This document shows, piece by piece, positions 55,773-64,000 of a stretch of 64,000 nt of DNA. The DNA is from Arthonia radiata (lineage: Eukaryota > Ascomycota > Arthoniomycetes > Arthoniales > Arthoniaceae). The translations under genes were made by a program, and so were the position numbers. Where the stretch lies: positions 124,001 through 188,000 of the forward strand of contig PSQN01000008.1 in NCBI GenBank assembly GCA_002989075.1, read 5' to 3'. Within the stretch, counting starts at the first letter, position 1. Every line of letters starts with the position of its first letter. Under the pieces are notes generated by a model, which saw only the letters and a list, made by a program, of their open reading frames with translations, searched no databases and was not told the origin of the DNA.

Positions 55773-57281
55773 TTATTCGGTGATCTCGAGCTCCCCAGTG
55801 GCATCCGGCGCAAACTCCGCCTTATTCTGGTGCCACACGCGCTCCAGTTCCGCGACGTAACGCGCGTGAACCTCGTCAATGTATGGATCATCCGGCTTTG
55901 CCTGCTGTTCGACCTTGATCGGACGCCCAACTACCAAGTTCAACGGACGGCGGTACGGCATCATGCCCATGTCGTAGTTGAAGACGCCGCGCCCGTGAAA
56001 CAGCGGTGTGGTGAAGCCGAGCATCTTCTTGATCCAGAGCTGCCAATTGTGCACTTTGGGGTGTTTACTTGGGTCGAACTGCTCGTAGAGATCATTTTCT
56101 CCGAAGCCAAGGACAGGAACAAGGTCGGCGCCGTTGCGGATTGCGAGCTTGATGAAGCCTTTGCGGCGCTTCAGCACAAGCTTCAGTGTGTCTGGCTTAG
56201 CGTCGAGAGATTCGCGCGCACCACCGACAACAATGGTGATCGCACGACCCATGCCTTCTCTGTTACGTCCACCTTTGGACAGCAAGTTGTCGCAGGACTC
56301 GCGCGAGACAGAAGCCATGCCGAGAGCGAGCGCCCAGTCGCGGTAGAGTGGTAAGCGAAAGTTTGAGTCGAGCGTGAGCAGCGCGTTGGTGATGCCAGGG
56401 AAGAGCTGGGAGAACCCGAGTGCCTCTGTCGCAAAGGCGGCGAACGCTCCGTGTGCGATGATGCCATGTGGATGATATCCGAAGACGTACTTTCGAGTCG
56501 GCGGAAGCTCTTCAGAGCGATGGAGACGCGCAGGGAAGTACGACGCGAAGAGCGACCAGACTGACGAGCGGCGAACACGTTCTGAGCGGTGTGAGAGCTC
56601 GCCTGATGCTCCGGCGTTCGAGAAGAGGCAGTACAGAAGGTACGGCAACAAGAGCGGCCAGAGAATTGGGATGGTGCACAGGAAGAAGAAGAGGGCGACC
56701 AAGGCGCCGATTGTCAAGGAGTGCGCGAGGACGGTTGCGGTCTGAAGACGGCGCTGGAGGGGAACGTTGAAAGGAGCCCAGCGGATACTGCAATAAAGTC
56801 AGTACGGTAAAGCGTTCAAAAGTGTATCACAAGCGACATACGCGCTCTCATGCCAACGCTGGCCTGCCTTACGTCCGCTCCTCAGCTCATCCTTGTGCGG
56901 TTGGTTCTGGTTGGGAGATGGCTTTTCCTTTTCATCCCGCTGCAAACCGACATAGTATCCGTTTGGCTCCTTGACACTGGTCAAACCATCCTTCTCGCGG
57001 TCCAACAGGGTGTCATTGTTGAGATTGGCTATCGCGTCGGTGACGCTGTTGACCTCGTCGCCGGATTCATGCAGTTTCTTGAAAGGTTTGACACCGTTGG
57101 GTTTGTACGAGCCACGGTAGCTTGTCTTGCCATTGGATAGGCATTCCTTGGTTGCGTGTTCGTAGGATTTGGGTGGCAAGCCGCGTGCTTTGCGGTCTCC
57201 AGGCTGGGATGGTTCGGGATTCAGCGGCTTTGAGGGTGGGGGATGAGAAGCGGCCTGTGGGTGAGAGTCGGCTGCTGCCAT
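55773..57281 (-). CDS. DGA1: Diacylglycerol O-acyltransferase 2
   Basis: Two exons (57281-56842 and 56787-55773; 54-nt intron) give 484 aa. The N-terminal 140 residues are polar and fungus-specific. The conserved part starts IRWAPFNVPLQRRLQTATVL, followed by the membrane hairpin (about residues 168-200). The DGAT2 hallmarks follow: FGYHPHGIIAHGAF with the HPHG active-site motif, GGARESLDA, and RKGFIKLAIRNGADLVPVLG with FGEN. Near the end is VVGRPI. The enzyme makes triacylglycerol from diacylglycerol and acyl-CoA at the ER and lipid droplets. All key residues are present. It is divergent from the Stk19-family gene across 470 bp. Confidence 0.95.
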
Positions 57282-57751
57282 CGCTTGCTGAGGGCGGTGC
57301 TGTGGTCAGCAACTTGCTTGAATACCTCTCACACTTTCTAAACAATGTAGTGAGCTCGCGAGCCTTCTAGAGACGTTGCGACGCGCTGAGGCCACAACAC
57401 CGTTCGTGCCGAACAACTTTTGAAGCGTAAAGGTGACGTACCCGCGTTGCTGCCCCCAGCTCTTGCTTAGCGTGCCAATTCGAGGAGGCAGCCACCTTAC
57501 CGGATTAGAATTCTGGCCCCGTTTCAGCCCCAAGGCCTCCAAGCATAGCGCTGTCGCCACCCTGCAATCCTCATGTCTTATTATTTTGGAGCGATACCAA
57601 AGTTGGATCGTCGAGGCACTCGCAAACGTATGCTTGACGTGTGCCGCCGTGCTCAGAAGGTGTTGTCGATAGAACGATCTCGTCTCGAGACTCAGCGTTG
57701 TTGCTCTTTGCTTGGTCTGCACTACACTGTAGGAGTATCTGCAGACCATCC

Positions 57752-58955
57752 ATGCCTCCCCAGAGGCCTTCAGTTTCGCCGCTAAAAGCTCTGAGGAGAA
57801 AGACCTCGTCACCGCGGCCAAAGAGTAAACCCTCGAAAGATGGGTGCGACGAATATGATGGGGCAACAACACCCCTTCTTGATGATAGAGGTGCAATCCA
57901 TTCACTAGCTTACACTGTCAAGGTTCGAGACGTCCCGCAAATCATGCAGCACGTTCTCGATAATACCTTTGACACGATACCAGAACGCTCCGGCCTGAAC
58001 TCAGTCCGTACTGCTGAACTGCTAAACTTCCGTAGAAGCCTCCCACCCCTTGTCACAACAACCCACATTCACGCACTGAGCAAAGCGCCGACAACAGCCG
58101 AGCGTGAAATCGCTCAGCTCGTGAAAGACGGTGTTGTCCGCAGACTTAGTATACCAGGTCGTGGTCTAGGAGATACTTCTATTGGCGAATTCTTGGTTTT
58201 GACCGAGGACTGGAAGCGTCTTGTCAGCTCGAGTCCACGTTTGAGTACAGAAGTCAAAGGTAAGTGGAGATTGTGTCTCAAGGTCTGTCGATCACGGAGC
58301 TGACGCCAGCGTCTGGTTATACATAGACAAGTATATTGGGGTCATCGCAGATCAAACGAACTCGATCGCCGTCTCTAGCTCCAGATTCACGCAAGCTGAA
58401 GCTATCGAGCTTGTTCAAGCTGGTTTCTTGACGTCTGCGTCTTCACGTTCTGCAGCCCCCGCAGCGTTCACTGCCGCATCCTCGGGCCCGAGCCGACTCG
58501 CCTCCCTTGCTTCGGCTGGTTCCCGAGCTCCGACTGGCAGCGTAGAAGCTGTTGGGGGATCGACCGCACTCCATGACGCTGGCGGTAGCGGCGTGGCGGC
58601 ACGAGCCCCAGCTGCAAATGATCACCAACTGAACTTCTCGCTCCCCTCGGTAGGCCTCTACCTCCGCCTCCTGGCAGCGGCTCGTCAGCACCTGATCGCC
58701 CTTCTCTGCAAGTCGCGACCTCATGAGGCGCCAGTTGACTTGTTGAGAGAACGTTGGGACGGGGGTGTCGCCTCGGAAAGTAAGCCCACGAGAGGCAAAG
58801 GCCTACCTCAGGCCGTGCTACCGGGGCGGACGCGCAAATGGAAGCAGTTCTACGGTGTCAAGTTTCAGTGGATCCTTGAAGAATGCTTTGGGACCGGGGC
58901 CCTTGAAATCTTTGAGACAGGTGCGGTAGGCCTCGGTGCACGGATTCCGGGATGA
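57752..58955 (+). CDS. Stk19-family protein
   Basis: Two exons (57752-58259 and 58327-58955; 67-nt intron) give 378 aa. The N-terminus is basic and Pro/Ser-rich (MPPQRPSVSPLKALRRKTSS). From about residue 50 comes the winged-helix-like Stk19 domain (THIHALSKAPTTAEREIAQL, then VKDGVVRRLSIPGRG and GEFLVLTEDWKRLV). An Ala/Ser-rich insert and a conserved C-terminal block follow (LPSVGLYLRLLAAARQHLIA, later KWKQFYGVKFQWILEECFGT). The animal protein, once described as a kinase, binds DNA and acts in transcription-coupled repair; no kinase motifs are visible here. The frame is open upstream, but the Met at 57752 begins the basic segment and is the most plausible start. Confidence 0.85.
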
Positions 58956-60115
58956 ACGTGCACCCTGCTTGCGGGTCATCAACCGCAACTCTTCTGCGAC
59001 TGATGTTCGGCATTCCAGCCGAGATCTTGCGGCGCAATATTCGTCAAAATCTGTCAGCCAACATCAGCATTGGAGCGGACTGTGCGCTCGGTTGGTGCCA
59101 CATACCAGGCTGGCAATAGTGACTACCCAGGCGCACGCGGGAGATAGTCAACGATGTATGCTGGTCCGTAGAAGCCCTAATCGAGCCCAGAACAAGGATG
59201 AGCGTATCTGGATGATATCTGATCAAGCTTTCGCCCACATCGTGCGCTCGGCCTTCCACACCTTCAACCCTTGGGGAGGGCTGGATGTGATGTGAGCTTC
59301 AACGGGCGTTGAGTAATGTCTATGTCTTCTGCGTCAATATTTCAAGGTGTCCAGCCTACTCCAGCTGTTGCCCCGTTCGCAAGGCGCAGCATCTCCAGTC
59401 CTGGATCTTCCGTACTCTTCCTGCTCTGCGCGACGATACTCAAAGCCAAACCATGGTACGGACCGAGATAAATAGGAGTATGCGTGGTGAGGTCGGCAGT
59501 AGAAGAGGACGGCAAGGGTTTTGATTGGCCACAGCGTATTCTGTTACAGTGCACGGACAGCCGGCCCTGTTGTGCCCGACTGGCGGCTTTCTCCTCATCC
59601 TTCTACAACGGGAGCAGATCATTTCATGTCGGACCTTAACCTCTCGGCGCTATACCACCGAGCGCATGGTATAGTCAGCAGAAAATAGTCGTTGGAGCGA
59701 ATGCAGCTGCTCGCCACTTTCAGCCCCGAAGAAGGATCGTCTTTCGATTCGCCATGTTGCTAAAGCCACACTAGGCCAACTAATCCTTGCATACGTGCCG
59801 TTCCTTCATGTAAGCCAGAGAGGCCTCTATTACAGGATATAAGACAATGACGCTATGGTATAGGTGTCTCCGCCATCAGAAGTTCTCAGCTGACTCCCAT
59901 CTTATTCTTTGCGAAGCGAAGACATGTTTATACTTGTCGAAATAGATCCTCGGATAGGTACCGTATTATCGTGGCTTGCAATATCATTTACCACAGATGC
60001 ATAGCGACGCTTGGCCCCTGGATATTGTGGGACAACACGTTTTCTGAAGCCTGCGTATTCTCTCACTAGCGAAGTCATTGACGAGCATACGAGCGTAAGC
60101 TCCGCACCATTTATC
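58956..60115. other. Intergenic region upstream of the Zn2Cys6 gene
   Basis: It holds the 3' end of the Stk19-family gene and the promoter of the regulator at 60116. Short frames (for example plus strand 59042-59120) look accidental. The open frame of the regulator extends 105 nt upstream of its first ATG. Confidence 0.4.
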
Positions 60116-62107
60116 ATGTCGCCCTCGGTCGACATTCGCAACTCGTGGGCTTCCAGGTCGTCATCGCCCGACGAGGCCACACATCCAGCTTCAGGTCCGC
60201 CACGAAAGCAGCCGAGACGCACTCGTGCTAGCAATGCAAAAGTCAAAACAGGCTGTCTAACCTGCAAAAGACGACACAAGAAGTGCGACGAAGCGCGTCC
60301 ATCTTGCATGACCTGCACCACAAAGGGTTACAAGTGCGACGGTTACTTACCTGCTATCTCGAGGAAGGGTGCAGACGCATCCAAGGATCCTGCCCAGCAC
60401 CAGCGATACGATGAGTCACCAGCACGGATGGAGCCTTCCCCATTGCCGACATTTGCGCCAGAAGAGCAACGCTTTTTCGACATTTTTTGCAAGTACACGA
60501 TTCCTCAACTTGCCGGCGGGTTCGAATCATCCTTCTGGCAGACCTTCATACCGAGAGCGTCGTATCAAGTTCCATGCATTCGACACGCTGCGATCGCGTT
60601 GGCCGCCCTGCACGAAGACTTCGCTCAAGGGCGGAAGGTCATTACTGATGCACAACCCAGCAGCTCCGACTCTGATTTTACGATGGCTCAGTATGGTCTG
60701 GCCATCAAATGTCTACTTCGTCTCGTCAAGGAAGCGGGCGATGGATCCACGGAGATGGTGCTCAGTGTCTGCATCCTCTTTATATGCTTCGAGCTCCTTC
60801 GCGGCAACTACAATGCAGTGCTTCTGCACACACAGAGTGGCATGAACGTCTTGACCGATACTATGAGCAAACTGACACCCAAGTCTGACAGCAAAAGCAG
60901 CATGATACCTCTTGCCTCGATCGCCCCCGTATTCACCAGGATTGACGTTCAAGCATCCGACATCTTGGATGCGGCTCCACCCGGGAGGTTCGGGAAGCTA
61001 ACTACTCCTCTGACTCCTTCACCGATACCACACGGCTTCTGCAGCTTAGAGGAATCCAAGCAGTACCTTCTCGAATATCAGAACTACTTCATGTTCAAAG
61101 TCCGAGAAGTAGTCAATGTCCATGGCGCTGACGCCGCAAACTGGCCACGGCTCAATCGCGAACGCTTACTCCGGATGCGCAAGGAGTATCTAGACGTGAT
61201 AAAGGCCTGGCATCAGCTGCATCTTGAGTTGACGCAGCAGCACAATTTTGACGAAGACGTCCAAGCAGGGCGAGCCTCCAACGTCCTTCTGATTCATCGC
61301 GACTTCCTCGCTATTGCTTTATCCAGGTTTCCCAGTCAAGACGAGACGGACTTTGACCAGTACTCTTCAGAGTTCGAAGAGATAGTGCGCTTCGCACGGG
61401 GCGTTCTTGAGAGCACCGTTACCGAGCAAGTCGAAAGCCTGTTGACGCTTTCATTCGATATCGGCATCGCAGAGCCACTCTTCTATGTCGTCAGTCGTTG
61501 TCGCTCGCCCCGTCTTCGACGTGATGCTCTGGAGCTACTGGAGAAATGTCCCACCAACGAGGGCATATGGAACAGCTCTCTAGCCGCTCGCATCGGCGAG
61601 AAGATCATCTCCATCGAAGAACGTGCGAGTCCGGCATGGCCTCACGTCCAGAGCGAGGCAGACGTCCCTCGCAGCGCGAGAATACTGCATGCGGCACCAA
61701 AGCTAACCAAACGGACCGGCGATCTCGTCATCAGCTTCTACGACATGTACAACAATCTCCGCGAGGAGCGTGTCGATTGGGCGGGACCAGCGACCGACAA
61801 GCTCCTGGCGGTCAAGTCCCGCGCCAACTGGGCTCTAGGATCCTACCAGCGAAGCGTAAAGTCTCGACTGCGGCTAAATGTGAATACAGTTCCTCAGACG
61901 AACAAATCAGATCCCTCGTCGAATCATCCATTTATCGCGTCTCGGAGCCCGTCGCCGCCTGTAGATCCGATATTAGTGGGCGATGGTCACTTACCGTTGC
62001 GTCCAGCAAGCTCGTCATCACGAACACATGTCTCTGGCAATGCCTTCCCGTCGTTCAGCACCAATGCCTTATCTCATGGCTCGTGTTTCTCCAGTCAGAC
62101 ACGCTAG
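60116..62107 (+). CDS. Zn2Cys6 fungal transcription factor
   Basis: Single exon of 663 aa. The binuclear cluster is C47-x2-C50-x6-C57-x6-C64-x2-C67-x6-C74 (CLTCKRRHKKCDEARPSCMT with the following CTTKGYKC), preceded by a basic region with an RRTRASN-type nuclear signal. The middle, about residues 115-560, resembles the fungal-specific DUF3468-type regulatory region seen in many Zn2Cys6 proteins (FFDIFCKYTIPQLAGGFESS, then FWQTFIPRASYQVPCIRHAA). The C-terminal 60 residues are Ser/Pro-rich and probably form an activation segment. Targets are unknown. No biosynthetic genes adjoin it directly; the methyltransferase and P450 are over 50 kb away. Confidence 0.9.
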   Translation: MSPSVDIRNSWASRSSSPDEATHPASGPPRKQPRRTRASNAKVKTGCLTCKRRHKKCDEARPSCMTCTTKGYKCDGYLPAISRKGADASKDPAQHQRYDESPARMEPSPLPTFAPEEQRFFDIFCKYTIPQLAGGFESSFWQTFIPRASYQVPCIRHAAIALAALHEDFAQGRKVITDAQPSSSDSDFTMAQYGLAIKCLLRLVKEAGDGSTEMVLSVCILFICFELLRGNYNAVLLHTQSGMNVLTDTMSKLTPKSDSKSSMIPLASIAPVFTRIDVQASDILDAAPPGRFGKLTTPLTPSPIPHGFCSLEESKQYLLEYQNYFMFKVREVVNVHGADAANWPRLNRERLLRMRKEYLDVIKAWHQLHLELTQQHNFDEDVQAGRASNVLLIHRDFLAIALSRFPSQDETDFDQYSSEFEEIVRFARGVLESTVTEQVESLLTLSFDIGIAEPLFYVVSRCRSPRLRRDALELLEKCPTNEGIWNSSLAARIGEKIISIEERASPAWPHVQSEADVPRSARILHAAPKLTKRTGDLVISFYDMYNNLREERVDWAGPATDKLLAVKSRANWALGSYQRSVKSRLRLNVNTVPQTNKSDPSSNHPFIASRSPSPPVDPILVGDGHLPLRPASSSSRTHVSGNAFPSFSTNALSHGSCFSSQTR

Positions 62108-62862
62108 CTGTACGAGCCTCCCACAGAGACTGATAACCTTCCCGATATGTACGCTCCCACTCTCACTCCGGCGCCGGCGGTCCCATGGGCGGTGTACTGA
62201 CGTGCTGCAAGACTCCCACCGGAAAAGCATCGGCGACGGTAGAGCTTCATTCAGTGCTATCGCAGGCTACTATGGGTGACTGTGGGCCTTCGCATCTGCG
62301 AAACCGGCCATTTCTTCAGATGACTGCTTTCAAGCGCAGTATCTGATCAACATGAAATGAAGCTGATTTCATCCCGTTTGTTGCCGTTTGATATCCGCCA
62401 CCGCCCTCGACTGACAGCACGTCTCTCTATGGGACCTTGTGCACTACCTCTCCCGAAAGCGCCCCACAGTACGATTTAGTCGAGGACGGCGACTCCACGC
62501 TGGCACCATATGACCTGTCTAGACGGCCATGATATGGGTGCACTGCATATAGTCACTCACTTTTGGCTGACTCAGGAGGTTGAAGGCCAGGAACTACGGG
62601 CTTATACCATCAAGATACGAAGCCTGGTGGCAGCGCTATCCGACGGGGAACGGAATGGGGTCGCCCTGAGTCCCGCCGCAATCTTTCCGCCGCATTGCGG
62701 TCCTACCAGCTGTTCAATGCATCCTGTCCACTTCGTCAAGAGCCGAAGCCACGCCACAGGCGGCGTCCCATTACCTACATGCACAAGCGACGCTCGCACT
62801 TCTGCGAATACGATTGTCGACGCCTTACGCAATCGAGGTAGACGCCGGCACCGACGTGTCAG

Positions 62863-62899
<37 letters not shown>

Positions 62900-63857
62900 A
62901 GTGAGGAGGGCGCTCAGCATACCGGATGGAGCTCGCGAAGTCTACATTCGCCCGGAACAAGAAAAGAAGCGACGACGTCTTGACAGCACGGTGCTAGGCA
63001 ATTGGACGAAACGAAACGTGGTGAGGTGCGCGACCATACCACGGTAAGCCGGCTGGAGCAGTCCCGGAGCAGCCACGTGTATATATTGTTTGGGGAACAT
63101 GTATTAAGGCTAGACATGCAATAGATATATAGACGGAACGGGTACTAATCCCACCACTATGAACTCCTGCGCGAAATGTATGTGAGGAGGTTCGGCACAC
63201 ATGTTAGCAGATACACCTCCCACGACTCAACCCGTATGACCTCCGAGCCTGGTCCCATGCTTGCTTTTCCTCGTCTTCTCGGCGTGTGCTGATTAGGGAT
63301 ATGCCCTGGTGCACGCGTCCATAGTACTGCAGTCGAGGTACCGGAGTTTGTAGATGTTGCGTTTCCTCTTCCCTCCCATATTCATGGACACCCTGTCTAG
63401 CCCTCCCAATCCACCTTCGGCTCGTCCCTGCGCTTTTACAACATCTCCGACATAGCGACGAGATCGTGGCACTGACGAGGCTTGTGATGAAGACCTCATT
63501 GCATGCACCAGTAGGGATGTTGTTGGCGCGCGAGCGAGAACGAGGGATGATACGCCTTCGAATTGGGCGACAAGAAGAATAAGGTAAGAGTGGGGAGACA
63601 AAGGACAGAGACAACGTGAAAGAAACAGAGGGCAGAAGACAAATATGCTCGTCATGCTAAGACTTGCATTCACGAGTATCTCTTCGCATTCTCTAATGCG
63701 TTCAACGTCCCTCGGGTTTCGTCTGCATCATGCGCTCTCGATATCGCGCATCCCCTTCCATCTCGCGGTAAACTTCCCTCTCTCAAGTCATCGAGACTGA
63801 TAACGCTCCACTCCCTCACCCTTCTCCTATCCATTCCTCAACGAACGAAGAACGAAC
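62108..63857. other. Intergenic region with an AAC microsatellite and a possible exon
   Basis: An (AAC)11 tract lies at 62865-62897. It sits inside an uninterrupted frame, about 62671-63047, with no ATG at its start. Beyond the tract this frame reads like ordinary protein (KVRRALSIPDGAREVYIRPE, then KKRRRLDSTVLGNWTKRN). It may be a 3' exon of an unrecognised gene, but no upstream exon was found. The remainder is the 3' flank of the eL36 gene. Confidence 0.35.
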
Positions 63858-64000
63858 CTAGTGACCCGCCCGCCTGGCCTCCGCAATCACCTTGGTCATC
63901 TCGTCGACCTTCCTCTTCGCGCGCCCGAACGTGCCGAGGCGCTTCTTGGCGAGCTTGCGCGCGCGCTTGTCCTTGGAGTTGCGGAGGAGTTCGATCACGC
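63858..64000 (-). CDS. RPL36: 60S ribosomal protein eL36, C-terminal part
   Basis: The last 46 codons read [20 protein letters not shown], then [20 protein letters not shown] and ARRAGH before TAG, which is the conserved C-terminus of eL36. The gene runs off the right edge, so the N-terminal half and any introns are outside the window. Its strong GC and C-ending codon preference fits a highly expressed gene. It is a cytosolic large-subunit protein. Confidence 0.96.
   Translation of the reverse strand, partial: VIELLRNSKDKRARKLAKKRLGTFGRAKRKVDEMTKVIAEARRAGH

Noticed and set aside
62510-62983. Plus-strand frame with a glutamine repeat
   Set aside because: The glutamines come from reading the AAC microsatellite in another frame. 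The Asn frame continues into a more protein-like segment, so the Gln frame is unlikely to be used.

Overview
This window looks like chromosomal DNA of a filamentous ascomycete, most likely a dothideomycete. The evidence is short GT-AG introns (about 47-90 nt) with CTAAC/CTGAC branch sites, a Zn2Cys6 regulator, a LaeA-like methyltransferase, a fungal P450, and an array of long introner-like elements of the kind reported from Dothideomycetes. The class assignment is inference. Exon models were made by hand from splice sites, reading phase and family resemblance.

Layout. 0.7-6 kb: a divergent LaeA-like methyltransferase and P450 pair, then a possible small secreted protein. 7-13 kb: compact housekeeping block with a TUG/UBX-domain protein, a small membrane protein, proteasome subunit beta3 (PUP3), a Frag1/DRAM/Sfk1-type membrane protein and an orphan membrane protein. 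13-20.6 kb: gene-poor. 20.6-30.1 kb: mostly orphan genes (nuclear-like, coiled-coil), plus a WLM-domain (Wss1-like) metalloprotease whose best exon model contains a 2-nt and a 4-nt exon. 30.9-32.2 kb: a degenerate 72/140-bp periodic array. 32.9-42.6 kb: a Ysy6/RAMP4-like ER protein, a mitochondrial membrane protein, a DUF3074 protein, a small acidic secreted protein and recyclin-1 (RCY1). 42.6-44.1 kb: a 152-bp tandem array, a MITE with perfect 20-bp inverted ends, and a purine minisatellite. 47.7-54.9 kb: at least 19 introner-like elements, all on the + strand, separating short segments that look partly coding. 55.8-64 kb: DGAT2 (DGA1), an Stk19-family protein, a Zn2Cys6 regulator, and the 3' end of ribosomal protein eL36.

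The most unusual signals concern splicing. They are the introner array, the micro-exons that assemble the WLM active-site region, and two unrelated genes (PUP3 and the Ysy6-like gene) whose first coding exon is only the ATG, followed each time by an intron starting GTACA. No retroviral, LTR-element or toxin gene was recognised.
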